A stretch of DNA of 64,000 bases, taken from Solenopsis invicta (taxonomy: Eukaryota; Arthropoda; Insecta; Hymenoptera; Formicidae). The stretch spans positions 644,501 to 708,500 of the forward strand of contig NC_052669.1 of the NCBI RefSeq assembly GCF_016802725.1. The letters run 5' to 3'. Under the pieces are notes generated by a model, which saw nothing but the letters and a program-made list of their open reading frames with translations, did not search any database and was not told where the DNA came from. A program made the translations under genes and the position numbers. Below, one piece after another: positions 27,801 through 40,916 of this stretch. Each line of letters begins with the position of its first letter. The first letter of the stretch is position 1.

Positions 27801-30800
27801 GTTCGGTAAACCTCTTTGCCTCTACCCAGTGCGGTAGATATTTTGTGAATATATTGCATCGTATATTTGGCAAATCCAGCCAATCACGTGTTGTTGAATA
27901 TGCGCGCTCGAGGCTGGATCTATGCTCACACTCAAACCGGACATTATGTACAAATCACAAATGGTGAGATCAAAGAATATGCTTTCTGATTTCTTTTTCA
28001 TCATTAGCGTGCATTGATTGAAAAGCTGCAAAAATGGAAAGAGACGATATGTAAATATCTCTTTGAAATATGTTTTCAGAGCAAAGCGCTGAGTATTTCT
28101 AATAATATACGCAATATTTATTAATTTATTTTAATATCAAGTATTTATATTAAAAGTAAACTCGACTTGTAAAGACTTCTAAATAATATAATTGAAAAGT
28201 TTTCTACAAAAACTAAACAAGTTATTTTTAAAAAGTTTATTATTATGAATTATGACGCCAAATTATTTTATATCACATCGTGTCACATCGTGAGCAATTT
28301 TGTTCCGACAAAGATTAAACGGAAAATGTAAAATAAGTAGTAAATATAACATTGCCGCAAAACCAAACAAGTCTACAAATTTTTTTTATTAGGTCCTTAA
28401 AACATTAATAAAATCCGAACTTTTTATTCTTACATCTATAATGTCAGAAAACAATTATCATATTTATACAAAAGAAAATGTAAAAATGTGTTTTTATTAA
28501 GAGTATTTTTTAAAATTTTGTAAATAAGTAAAAAAAATTATTGTTTTATATTTCAAACGATATTCCTTCTTTATCTTTATTATTATTAATGTTAAAAAAG
28601 ATAAATATAAAGTATTATAAGATAAATAAGTAATAAATACAAAATTCCCATGTAAGTTCAAAGCTTTTTATTGGGGGGAGGGTAGAGATTTTTCTGCTAT
28701 GACATCCAAGAAATTGCTTTTTAGGGATTTTTAGGAGGTTTTTAGAAATGTGTTTCTCAATGAATATACTATGTATTAACCTAAATCTTTTATGGATTTA
28801 TAAAAGTACATGTACATAATATAAAAAAATTTTTTTAAGATAATGCTAATTATTGTTTTTCACTACTTTTTTTATAGCGTCAATATGGCATCTAAAAATA
28901 CAAGTATACCCATAAGATTGATTATCCGATATGTTTAAACACATCTAAAACAAAAAATTCAGATTAGTTTGTACTAGTGTCGCTATCGTCCCTACTACAA
29001 TTAATAATGTTTAATTAATGTTTATTAAAAAATAAAAAATGGCGCCATTTTAAAAAAATTTTCAAAATATTAAATATTTTTTATGTTAAGTAAAATGTTT
29101 TTGTTTCAAGATATTTTTTCTCTGTATATACTTTCAAAATATAAAAAAATAAAAAATCGATTTTTTCGGAGCTTTAATGTAAAATGTCCCCTTAATGGAT
29201 CTTCAAAATATTAATCAAAACATTATTCTTATACCTATTACACGTCTAAAGAAAAATGCTTATATTTACACAATAAACTATTTAAAAATGAGTCTTTTTG
29301 TTTCTTTGTTATATTTAACTCTTTGGGCTTGTTTAATTTTTGTAAGAAATTCTTCAATTCTGCTATTAAATGAGATCCAGACAGATCGACAGTTATTTTG
29401 AATAGTGTTGAAAGAACTTTTAAGTTTGTTTAAAGAAATTTTAACTTGGGCAATATCTTGACTTTCCTTATTACTTTTTCTCGAGCCAATACGTACGCAA
29501 CTACATATGATATATAGCACTTCTATATTATTCGGTACTTATCGCGGTACTCTTTATTGCCTGTTATATATTTGAGGTAATATTCAGTGGATACGGTTGC
29601 GCGTATGACAGCAGCCTATATTTGCGTTACACTCGAGCGAAGGTACGCTCTGACCCGCATAATGACCACCTCGAATCGGCCACCGGGTGGATTTATGTCC
29701 AATTATTTTCTTGCTCGATCTTCAACGAGCACGCGTCCGGCCAACGAGAACAAAGCGCGAGCATCCATAAGAGTTCTCAAAACAATCGTACGTTGGCGTA
29801 CAATTGGAGGCGGCGTGTGTGCAACCTGAAGAACTATTACCGTCACGTAGAATTTCTGTGGCATTCGTACAGATAATTTTTCCCTAACGATCTGAACAAG
29901 TTTAACAGTTTAGCCGGGCAAAAAATACAAAAAAAAACTTATTTTTAAAATCACATATTTTTGAAAAAACGATAATAATCGAGACGTAATTTAAGTTTTT
30001 AGTCAAAGTATTCTAATTGACTTTACATTAAATTTCATAAGGGTTGTCTCCGCTTTTATAAAATTTGCTTTAACGTTAATTAAATTGTATCGCAATCGTG
30101 GAATTTTGTTAGGTAATGATAACACTACCATTTCAATATAAAACGGTACGACTTGACCAAAAAAAGATACAATTAACTCGGTAAATTGCTCACACATCTT
30201 CATTGATCAACGCCAACTCGTAACCCTGAAGTCTAGGTCTTCGGAGGAGAGAGGAATCGTTATTGGCGACACGAATGTTTGCATTTCCATAAGTCTTCGT
30301 TTTAATTTACCCCCCGATGATTCAACTCCGGAACGCCGCAGTTGAGAAGCCCTTAGGGTAAATCGTTCTGAAATTGTTCTGTGTCACGTAGCCTATTCGG
30401 GCCAATGAACGCCGGAAAGTGGACGTCATATAAATTATTTCATTATGAAAGGACGTAGAATTAATAAGCGACTTATGACGTATCTAGAAAGAAAAAATGT
30501 TTACACCGATCGATATCATCAAAAAGCAATTCCTTTCTCGACAAAACAAAAATAAGATAAATGTCAACGATGGACTAGTAACAATTATCGATGAACGAGT
30601 CGCGTATATCCGAGCGAGAAGACATGGACTTCCCGCGTCGTAGAGATCGTACAGATCCGCGGGTGGTCGACTTATTGCATCCCACAACGTGAATTCGTAA
30701 AAGGACAACTGACGATGTCCAGCTGAGAAATTAGGATCCCGTAGCGGATCTAAGCGAAATTTATCGTTTCTGCGGGATCAACGAACTTCGATCCACCCTC

Positions 30801-31618
30801 GTGACATGATAATCGCGGAACGCAGGGACAATTTGCATCAGAATGATCGCCCGATGATTCGCTCATCGTGATCTCGGTGCAGACAATACGATTCATAAAG
30901 GCTAATGCAGAAAACTTGGTCGGTAAATATTGTTCGAAAACAATTCGCGTGAAACGTGATGGATAGGAAAAACAAGGCAATAAAAAGCAATTCAGTTCTG
31001 GATTGACACAATGTTAAATAACACGCCCATGTTACCTGAACAGTTTGTTGACACCGCATATAAATACGCGTATAACACGACCCTAGATAGAAGATTGATT
31101 TTAGTAACAGATGGCCGCGCTTCCAATCTTATCTATGACTACAATAAGTCAAACAAAGACAGATGTTTGCCAGCTTGTGTGTCCATCGATTGGAAAAGTT
31201 AAAACCGGTTCTTTAATACTGTACGAAAGAGGGAACATTTTTACGTTATGTTAGATTGCGTGTTGACAAGTTGGCGGAAGTAACATTATCGTTATTTATA
31301 TAAAATTACAAGTTGTCGACAAAGAGCAGCAAGAAAAAATTCACGATAGAGCACATAAGTAATAAAGACATTATGAAACAGATTGATGTAAATAGGATAA
31401 TTGTGGAAGATATAGAAAAACATTAGTTAATGGGCATGTGAGACAAATGGAGAACGAGAGAAAATAAAAAAAGCTTCTAAAATGGAATTCACTCGAAAAA
31501 AAAAAAAGAGAGAAAGATCAATAATAACATGGCTACAAGGCATTGCTAAAGCAATGTTCGAAAGAAACCTCACTGAGAAAGATTGCAAAACAGGCAGGCT
31601 TGACGATTGGGAACCGGA

Positions 31619-31619
<1 letters not shown>
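24895..31619. other. Non-coding; frames at 26.4-26.9 and 29.3-29.9 kb not convincing
   Basis: The longest frame (154 codons, -, 26417-26881) overlaps a + strand frame and is low-complexity and hydrophobic. The - strand frame at 29278-29520 is Lys/Asn-rich. The 29590-29880 block is GC-richer with two overlapping + strand frames. A 63-codon + frame at 31011-31202 has ordinary composition but no support. Confidence 0.55.
25334..25378 (+). repeat. Short tandem repeat, CCTTGGTAGTTACCAT unit
   Basis: Three imperfect copies of ATCCTTGGTAGTTACC in AT-rich DNA; no associated gene seen. Confidence 0.75.
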
Positions 31620-31667
<48 letters not shown>

Positions 31668-31756
31668 CGTGCGTGCGCGCGTGCGTGCGTGCGCGCGTGT
31701 GCGCGCGTGCGCGCGTGCGTGCGCTGTGCGTAAGTGCGCGCGCGTGTGTGTGTGTA
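31620..31756. repeat. (GT)n passing into a (GC/GT) alternating tract
   Basis: About 19 GT units run into roughly 95 bp of mixed GCGCGT/GCGT units with only small interruptions (GCGCTGTGCGTAAGTGCG). Nearly all of it alternates purine and pyrimidine. Overlapping open frames rich in Cys-Val and Arg-Ala are repeat artefacts. Confidence 0.95.
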
Positions 31757-32499
31757 ATTGTTTAAATAAATAAATGACTTTATGTAGATTATTGGAATGC
31801 AGATTCTATCTTCAGCGTTATCTTAGAAAAAAGAAGCATGATGTTTTTCAAATTATTTAAATTATTGTGAACAACAAGTATAAAGTTTTGTCCTTTTAAA
31901 GTTTCAATTTTCAAGTTAGCATTTATCCAGAACAAATTTTTTCTCTTAATATTTCTCAAATTTTTATTTGTATTTTCGCATTGAGCCAAATCAAAAGAAG
32001 AATATTTTCGTTAGATTAAATTATTTGAAAAACCATTATTTTTAAAAAATAAAGATTTACAAATAAAAGTATAAATATATAACTTTTAATTGTTTTGCTC
32101 AACAGCGATATTATTTTAAAATTACCTAAGATAAAACAATGTAAAACAATTTTATCTTTTATCTAGATATTTTAAAATTACATCATCTTTATCTTGTCTA
32201 AAATATGTAATTAATTTGATCTTTATCTAGGTAATTTTAAGTTATCTAACAATAATGTAAAAGCAACACTGGTACCAAAATTGAAACAATGATATACAGA
32301 AACAAAAAATATATATCTCTTCTAGTAATTGAAACACGATTATTAATAACGTTTGATCATCCACTAAGGTAAAGCAACGATCGTTTCCGAGAATAATTAC
32401 TGAAATTAATGATGGAACAATGGAAGCTCTTATAGCACAAGTAAACAAACTTTCTTTCTTGTAAATCTCTAATACACGAGGAACAATGGCTTCCGTTGT

Positions 32500-32760
32500 T
32501 TGCCGGCTTTAAGCATGCCGTACTACGAAACTACAATCCCTCAATACCGCTCCCGGATAATTATTAAATGAAGCTGTCACTTTCATAACTGTGATTAATG
32601 ATATTTAATGAAAGCTAATGGATGCGAATTATACTGTACGATTATTTGATCAAACGAATGTGAGCAATGCGTTTGCTCAACTTAAATCTGTTTGCCAACC
32701 ATAGATGACATCCCGGATATGATGGACGATTATAAGGACACCGTCGCGCGTGATATTCGC
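32500..32760. promoter_or_regulatory. Candidate cis-regulatory block rich in homeodomain cores
   Basis: Contains a tight set of TAAT/ATTA words including GATAATTATTAAATG, GTGATTAATGATATTTAATG and GCTAATGG (32557-32620), flanked by more GC-rich unique DNA. No frame of note. Confidence 0.25.
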
Positions 32761-34137
32761 GTTTCATTATAGAGATAAATCGTAAAAAACGTCGAGAGTC
32801 TATTGACTGTTAATAATTACTTTAATGCATCTCAGTTTGCTTTCACTATTCATTGTCGTTTACATTATTGCAAGATAAGTTTTATGACAATGTGAAATTA
32901 TTTTTCAAGAAAAGTTGAAATTTATGTTATTGATATTTAACTCTAGAATGCTACCCAAATCTTTTTGATATTAATACTAATCATACCAATTAAGGTAAAA
33001 ATTCACACACATAATTCAGAACTGTCTTAAACTTTTATAAACCAAGAAGAAAGTTGTTAACTTGATTAAATCTTTCAACTCGATTAAATTTTTTCTGTTC
33101 AAGTATTTGTATATTTGACTTAAATACATAAAAAGCTTGAACTTTAATTTAAGCACTTATATTTAACTTAACAACATCAATATTTGAAAAGAATTTACTA
33201 AAGAAATTTAATGAAGTTAAAAAATTTAGTCAATACTTTTTTCTTAGTGTAAAAATTTCATTAAATTTTTTCTACTTTATAGGTTGCTATCACAAAATTG
33301 AGGCGACAATTATTAATTATTTTTATTTTGACACAAAGCAATAAAATAAAAGATTTGTATATATGTGACGCATATAACAAGCACGATGTCATAATAAATA
33401 TATCAAAAAAATATTTAAAAAAAAAATTCAAATGTTATTAAAATTTTTATTTTATTAATTATTTTGTTAATTTCAAATATGTTTTTTTAATGTTTGTCGG
33501 TTAGCGATAAAATAGATTTCTGTAAACTCTTGTACATGTTTGACAGACTCCTTGCTCCATCTAATAAGTGCAAAATATCTATAGCAAAGTACTCAGAAAA
33601 AAATCAATAAATTGTCTTATCGATAAATAACATAAAAGAACAAATTTTTTATAAGTAAATTATTTAAATCATTTTAAATTGTAGAATTCAATTTTTAAAA
33701 AATATGTCAAAATAAATTTAATTAAAAATATGCTTAAACAAACTGTTGCATATATTATCAATAGCTTTAAAACTTTTGTTAAATGTACATGTATATTTAT
33801 TCAACAATTGCGCTATTTCACATACTGTGCAATATTCATAATAAATTTTCTTTGAGATCATATTATCATTCGTTGGTAAGTACTACAGTACCAGCAGATA
33901 ATTTTGAAATCTATATGGTAGTGGTCACGAAAATAAAGCCAGTGACAATGAGAAACATAACAATCATTAATGAAAATGCTAAAGTTTATATTTCTACTAA
34001 ATTTATTTTGTCATATTATTTATTCCAAACATAAGAGATTAAAAATAAGTCTTTATTTTGTAAACTAAAAACAATACATTTTGATATAGAGGGCTCTATT
34101 TTCATGACCACTACTATGACTGTGTTTTGAATTCACA

Positions 34138-34197
34138 ACTAGTACTAAAAATTTATAATATACGTAACGTAAACTATAGATTTTTAGTACTGTTAGT
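34138..34197. repeat. Short palindromic element
   Basis: CTAGTACTAAAAATTTATAA pairs with the inverted CTATAGATTTTTAGTACTGT across a centre at TACGTAACGTAA. A relative with the same words (TACTAGTACCAAAAATCTAT, ATTATAGATTTTCAGCATTG) lies at about 9793-9850. Two small palindromes of the same type 24 kb apart suggest a dispersed hairpin element. Confidence 0.5.
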
Positions 34198-34697
34198 GTA
34201 CATCAACACAGCTTGTATATAGTGTACATCAACATTAAATTTAACACGTATAATAATTTTTCTTTTATTTTTAATTTTAAAACTTTAATTTTGAATAAAA
34301 ATTAATTTTAAAATTTTATCTTTGAATTATGTATTAAATCATGAATACACAAGTATAAGATTCAAAATTTATAATTTTTATTTTATGTTAAATCTTTTGA
34401 ATTTTTTGAAAATCAATTTTCTATTCACAAAAATATTGACAGAGAATTTTAATCGGATTTTTCAATATTATGTATCTTTGTAATATAAAGTTTGGTTATT
34501 AAAGTAAAATCTATTTCATATTCTACTTAAAATTAATTAAAATATAAAGTTCCAGCATTTTCTTATTTAATACTTCTTTAATGTTAACTCGTAAAAAATT
34601 TATTTTTTAATCAATTATAATTTAATAAAACTATTAATGCTTGCTATGCATTGGCGCACACAGATATTAATAAATTCAAAATGATACTTAACAAACT

Positions 34698-34698
<1 letters not shown>

Positions 34699-34728
<30 letters not shown>
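34699..34728. repeat. (TA)n microsatellite
   Basis: About 15 TA units. Confidence 0.85.
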
Positions 34729-35210
34729 ACACATCGATTAATTCTGATTATAATTGAACTTATTTTATATCTTCGTAATTTTGGCTACAACAGATGGGCA
34801 ATGATTTAACTGAATTAACATTAATCAATGTGGGTAGTTTAATATCTTAACTTAGCCGTCTATTCATACGAAAAGTTACTTGTTTGTGCACGAATATACG
34901 AAACTACGGTAGATCCACTAAACGCATAAATGCATAAAGGCATTGTTATTAACTAACTTTGTAAACGTGAACTAAATTTCACCTACTACAACATTGTATG
35001 TGGCATGATAATAATTTCAGACATCACTAACCGATTTTAATATCTTCCCGCTAATAACCGAGACTATATATGATGACGTTCATTTATGAAGTGGCCTTTT
35101 ACAAATGTTATCGAAACGTCGATCGTGCGATTATAAATATATCGATACCGTTTAATCCTCGTGGCCTCGGTTGAATCATTAGTAGTAGATAGTCGCGTTC
35201 TGCAACTCAG

Positions 35211-35456
35211 CTTATATATCCGTATGCTCGTTATCTACGAACACGTACATATGTCGAACCGGGAATGTCAGCGAGAGAAGTGCGACGAGTAAAGCGAGTA
35301 CTTATCACGCATCGCTGAGCTCCGACTTATCCGACTGTGACGTCGAGCTGGAAGAACGTTATCTCGCTTATCGGCCGTGCTTCCACGCTTCCATGAACGC
35401 ACATCCGCCGTTCGCGCGATCTTTGAAAAAATGCTGGCAAAAGAAATACTTCGATC
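35211..35456 (+). CDS. Candidate + strand internal exon (unrecognised)
   Basis: An open frame without an upstream ATG runs from 35189 to the donor GTAAGTG at 35457. Its best part encodes SSDLSDCDVELEERYLAYRP and then CFHASMNAHPPFARSLKKCW, with C/G-ending codons unusual for this window. The left boundary is uncertain: the CAG at 35208-35210 is my first choice, the CAG at 35269-35271 an alternative. The exon ends with one base of a codon, which fits the exon at 58285. I do not recognise the protein. Confidence 0.35.
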
Positions 35457-37046
35457 GTAAGTGAATAATGAAAGCTTATTGCGTTAATGACGTCACTATA
35501 ACTGAAAGCTCTTCGTCGAATGCTTGCGAATTAATTGCTGTTACATTGCTACCCAGCAAACAAAAATAAATTCAAATAAATTGATCGCCATAACAAAAAA
35601 TGTCACCGTGATGTTGCAATGATCGGTTGATGTGTCACAACATCATTGCGACATCATTGTGACGTTTTTTGCTCCAAGGAGAAAGTTGCAATTTATTTTA
35701 ATTTATCTGAGTTTACGCTTTAGAATTCCACAGTATTTTTGGATTCAAATAGACTCAAATGGATTGAAATACGAAATGCTATTCATAATTTTGAATGCGG
35801 ATAGATTTATGTTCCCATTATATTATTTTGGGAGTCAAATGAATTGAAATATGAAATAAGCTATTCATCATACTGAATTCGGATGTATTCATGTTCACGT
35901 TATATTATTTTTGAATTCAAATGGATTCGAAAAATCTAAAACGCAAATTCGAAAATGTCGATATAAATTTATTTCTATTTTAATTCATTTCCATTTATTG
36001 GATATTTTAAAGATGTATTACATCCATTTTTGTAAACGTGTTAATATTTATACTCTATATACATATGTAAATTGTGTTCATTACATTCCATTTTTTATCA
36101 AACAATTCATTTTTATAGTTTTATTTACTTCGTTATTTTTTTTATTGTTATAATAAAATTTAAAAATAATTACAAAAATCTCGATTTTTTTATATAAAGT
36201 ATACTGTAAGTATTCAAAATGATTTATTCTACATTTTATTGCGATTGTAAACTTATTGTTAGTCGTTCTATAAATGAATAAATAAATAATCAAAACAATA
36301 AATAAATTTTGTTTATTTGCAACTAATCTCAGCATCGCATCGCAATGCATCGCATCGCAATGAAATTTACATAAATTAAAACACATGTCTACTTCTCATT
36401 GAAATAGGTTTTTTATCCAGATAGAAAATCGCCAAGTTTTTTGCATTATTTTCAAATGCAATATAAAAAAGTTTGTAAATTTTTACATAAATTTTTAATT
36501 ATTATATAAGTTGTAACACAAATTTTGGATTTTTTAACCACTATTCTTTAATTAAATTAAATTAAATTAATAAGACTGCAATGTGCCTTAATTAAAATAT
36601 CTACTAACATTGAATAATGTTTTTTAAACAAAAACTAAAAATAAAACTTTAAAAATAAAAGTATAAACTACAAAGTATCTTCTATTAGATGATATATCAG
36701 TTTTTATAATACTATTTCGTATTTTGCAATAATTATTATTTTCACAATTCATAAAGAGTATCTGAGAAATTTAGTCCCAAAACTGGCACCCTAGGGAGTA
36801 ATGGCAGAATTTAGACACAGTCTTGTAGTAAGGACTTGAGGAATTAACTATAAAATAAATTAATAAACAAAGTAATAAAATATATTTTTATATTAAACAA
36901 CAAAGTTAAAATTAAAAGACTAAAATTAAACCCTTCAACTTTATAAATTTCTTTGGCAACTTAATATAATCTATACATGAATCTGTCGCGTCCGACGCTA
37001 TTTTTCTTTAATTATCTAAGCAAATCATGTTTTTATCAGTGTATAA

Positions 37047-37655
37047 TACAGTGTAACGTTTAGTTTCCAAAAAATACTAGAATGTTGCTTTAGAAATGGT
37101 AGGACAGTATTGGCGACTTCCTCCACTTTTTGCCACTTTTTAGACCGCATGTCGCAATACCATGTCTAAAAAGAAATTACCATCTTTAGAAACAATTCAT
37201 TCATCAATCCATTTTCAGACGTTCAGATTTTTCGCTTACTATGTAGATAACCCATTCTGCATAGATCTGAATAGATAGTAATCAGAAAGAGCAATTCTAG
37301 TGAGAGTAAGCTGGAGGATTTCGCATTCCAACAGAGCTTTCTTCGTCTTCTTAACAACATGGGGTCTGTCATCCGTGTCAAAATCACCACTTTTAAATCG
37401 TTAAATCGTTTGAACCTCTCCTCGCGCGTATCAACGAGAATAAGAATGACATTCTTCTCACAAATTTTACAAATAATTCTTTTGATTTCTGCAGCGATCT
37501 TCTTTTGATTAAGCAAAAACAAAATGCAGTGGCCAATGTACACTTTACTTGGCTCCATATCCAAATGTCTCTACAATAATATGTAATGTTTGAAATATTA
37601 CTTTCGATGCAGAATATTCAACATTTGAAAAATAAAAACCGTTTATTTCACTGTA
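37047..37655 (-). mobile_element. Internally deleted mariner-type transposon
   Basis: A compact element of about 610 bp with an inverted pair of ends: TACAGTGTAACGTTTAG on the left (from 37047) against TACAGTGAAATAAACGG read inward from 37655 on the right. TA dinucleotides flank both ends, as expected for Tc1/mariner insertion. It encloses a degraded transposase in - orientation (see 37075-37564). Full mariner elements are about 1.3 kb, so more than half, including the first two catalytic aspartates, has been lost. Confidence 0.8.
37075..37564 (-). pseudogene. Mariner transposase relic (N-terminal HTH joined to C-terminal end)
   Basis: Read on the - strand from 37564, the start MDMEPSKVYIGHCILFLLNQ followed by an AAE-containing helix and an IC-x-IC segment matches the N-terminal helix-turn-helix region of mariner transposases, whose usual form is an IRHC-like start and AAEA helix. 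After a frameshift the frame reads SGDFDTDDRPHVVKKTK, then passes through a deletion junction near 37300 into ALSDYYLFRSMQNGLST. That segment is the C-terminal block carrying the third catalytic Asp (SDYYLF). Further on comes KWIDE-stop-IVSKDGNFFLD, the usual mariner C-terminus with an in-frame stop. The middle of the DDE/D domain is absent, so the gene is dead. Family assignment rests on recognised motif order. Confidence 0.85.
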
Positions 37656-38584
37656 TAATCATTTATGTGTGATTTAAGAAACTTATTTTACAATTTATTA
37701 TATTTTGAAAATCGATATACATACTATAATACGTTCTTGAAAAACTCTGTTATTCCCATGCGTATAGTGGTAGAAAGTAGCATAGAATCCGATAATGAAA
37801 AGCTTCGGATACTACTATTCTTTTTATTATTATTATTATTATAAAGATAACGATTCATCAATATTTATAGACACTGACGATGTCAAGTATTACACAATAA
37901 AATATTAGTTGTCCGCATCACACAATTAAATGTAACATTTTTTTTAAATTGAATAACAACATTGAGAACATAAGAATGGAGCGACATCGTAAAAATACAA
38001 AGGAAAGATAAAAATTAAAAAATAAGCAAAACAATCATTCAATCTAATTATAGGTTAAGAATATAAATCTGTACCTTGGTGCTAAAAGGGCCAAAATTGC
38101 CATATACATTAATAAACTCTATATGAGAGCCACTATTGTAAAAAAGGCCAAACTCACATTTGGCAATTGACTGCTGTCAACCGAAGGTTGACGAAAACGG
38201 AGTATGCATTTCACCGAAGCGGTTCGGTTTTTGCCGAATATCTTCAAAACTACAATATATATTATATTCTTATTATCTTTTAGCTACTTTTTATTAACTA
38301 AGCTTTGTTTTAAGCATATAATAATTATTATAAATTTTTCTATTAATAAATAAAAGTATTTTTAGTCAACGTGAAATCTTATTACTTTCTAACGCAATAT
38401 AGAACAATCTGTATCTTCACAATTTTTTTTTTTTTTTTTCATAATTTTGTCATTATTTTGAGAATAGAGTAAAAAAACTTCAAAAAAATTATAACTTTTT
38501 GTAATAAATTCATATAAAAAAAATGATTCTGGAATTTTCTAGTTGAGGTATGAAGAGAAAAGATATTGAAGATGAAGGCATTGA

Positions 38585-38730
38585 AGGCATTTAAGATAAT
38601 TTATGCAAAGTTTCATTGCAATACAAACATTAGTTGTTCTGTAAATAAGCAAAATTTATTTATATTTATAGTACAACAAAGTTCAGAATTGCAAAAAAAT
38701 TTTACATAAATTATCTTAAATGCTTAAAGT
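38585..38730. repeat. Inverted repeat with dispersed relatives
   Basis: GCATTTAAGATAATTTATGC is mirrored about 100 bp on by TTACATAAATTATCTTAAAT. The left-arm context (AATTTCATTGCAAT, TTGTTCTGTAAATAA) recurs at 45231-45310 and more loosely at 36195-36290, so the segment belongs to a dispersed family. Confidence 0.45.
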
Positions 38731-39989
38731 ATTATTACAAAAAAATCAAGAATTTTGTCATTATTTTTTAAATAATAGTATTATAACAATAAAAATAATA
38801 ACAATTAGAGTAAATAAACTATAAAAAATATATCGTTAATAAAAATAGAATGTTATACACTTTTATATTTTTATAGTTTATTGAAGTATAAATATCACAT
38901 ATACACACATTAAAAGTAAAAATATTTAGGAGTAATATATTTTCAATATACTATTATTTAATCTTACAATCTGTATGTATTGATCCGATGCTGATTGTAA
39001 TAAAATCTTAACGTAAAAAGTAATAGACGAGTGAAAGCTAATCTTAGGATCGACCAATGCGATCGTAACGAGCATTTATGATATATGTACTGAAAGACAA
39101 GATGATGAGGGAAGTACAAATCGAAGTGAGAATGAATACAGAGACCGTTGTTAGTTGTATTATGCGAACGCTACCTAATCAGTCAGGCAACACTTTCCTT
39201 AATGATTAATGAACGTTATGCGATCAGTTCTGTGATCCTCTTTGAAGATATTTTTATACGTTATTTTTTCGCACTTCCAGTTATTTAATGGCCAATAGAC
39301 TTAGCGCGAACATCAACTTTAAATCAGAAACTTTCGATCATTCTCTCGCTATATACACACGCATTTCTAATCCTATTTTTATATACGGCTTTCCGGCTGT
39401 CAAACAAAAGAAAATACAATCAGGAAAACTTTGCGTACATAAAAGTTAAATTTTGAATAGTAACTCATTTAACAGTATATTAAGAATGTTTTAAGGCTTC
39501 CAGCTACCTTTTAGACCTATTAGACACCTATTAGAAATTGCAAGCTTTTCCTTTATCCTTTTTTCTTAATTAAACAAACAATAAAATAATTTTGGGCCTG
39601 AAACAGCTGTAAAAAAGAAAATAATAGAAAATTTTGCTTATAATAACTCATACAGCCAAAATTATCCTATTTTTCTGTAGTTTTAGGTAATTTTTAACGA
39701 ATGAGTCGATTCAAGTAAATTTTTACACAAATATTTATTAAAGTTTTATTATGTAAATATGTAAAAATTTGATTTTATTCGTAACATTACTTTCTCATCA
39801 AATCTGTAAATAAGTGCTACAAAACGTGATTTTACATAAAAATCAAGAGTAAATAAAAAATTTAATAATTTTTAAACCAATAAGTGAATTGTACTTAACA
39901 TTTACAAATACTCAAATGTAATAATAGAGTAATCTATAAAATTAAAAAATTTTTGATAATACTTTGAACTGTAAAACACATATAGCCTT

Positions 39990-40510
39990 AAAGGTAAATC
40001 ACTATAAAGAAGCAATGAATTGTAATGACTTCAGTGAATCGATTCGACCGGGACTTGCCGCGCGACTGTTGGCCGTGAGGAGGTTTGCGATGAGAAATAA
40101 TCCAACTACCACTCCCGGAAGAGAGAAGAAGCGCGAAGCGGACGAAGACCTACGACGAAGCGAACTGGAGAGGGATTGCCAACGCGGTTTCCTTCGAACG
40201 CGACCGGCGTCACGTTGAAGACGCCGGGCACTCGTGCAGCCGCGCTCCACGCCAGTTCATACTGTTCCACAGCATTTTACAATCAGCTGGTGAAACAGTC
40301 GGTCGTCGCGAAAGACCGTGGTGAGATTGCCGATTCCAACGCGACTATTCCCGTGCACTTGACGCAAGTGAATTTATAACTTTAACTATTTACCATTATT
40401 GCGTCGCGACAATTCCCTGCGTGTGCATTTTTCGTGCTCTCGTAACAGCTGACTGAACAGCCCTGTCTTTTTTATTAGAGACTGTATCATTGGAACCCGT
40501 GAGTAATGTC
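39990..40510 (+). promoter_or_regulatory. CpG-rich block with + strand splice-like sites
   Basis: GC-rich between about 40040 and 40340, with GTGAGAT at 40320. Further on a very good acceptor (CCCTGTCTTTTTTATTAG, about 40484) is followed 20 bases later by GTGAGTAA (40501), which would frame a 20-base micro-exon. Short + and - strand open frames are not convincing. Candidate promoter or leader exons of a + strand gene. Confidence 0.25.
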
Positions 40511-40861
40511 AACCACATTTCTAAGCATGTTGTGTATTTCTGAGATTTTAAATGTTAATCAGAAAGTCATTTAATATACAGTGTTAATTTATGTAGTAAA
40601 CACATAAATGAGGTAATTCTTATTAGTAATATAATATATAATAATATAATCAGAGTTGGTTAAGTTAATATACTTTTTATTAAGTTAAAGAGAGTTAATG
40701 GCATATAAAATTAATTTAATTACTTTTAATGCAAATGTAACCTCTTAATCTTCATGTAACTTTTAATTACTTTAAAAGTTACATTAAGATTAAATTACAT
40801 TAAAAGTTAATTTTGAAAAGTATTATTCATATTAATTTATTAGTTAGATTATTCAAACAAT

Positions 40862-40877
40862 TATATAATATATACGA

Positions 40878-40915
<38 letters not shown>

Positions 40916-40916
40916 A
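40862..40916. repeat. (AT)n microsatellite, interrupted
   Basis: TATAATATATACGATAT followed by an AT run with one ATGTAT interruption. Confidence 0.85.

Larger units (their letters stand above)
31757..37046. other. Non-coding apart from the candidate exon at 35.2 kb
   Basis: Mostly AT-rich repeat-like DNA. A donor-like GTAAGTAC at 33871 has no good exon before it. ATCGCATCGCAATGC words are tandemly repeated at 36332-36362. Confidence 0.55.

Noticed and set aside
31482..31773. Cys-Val and Arg-Ala rich open frames
   Set aside because: They are translations of the GT/GC microsatellite.
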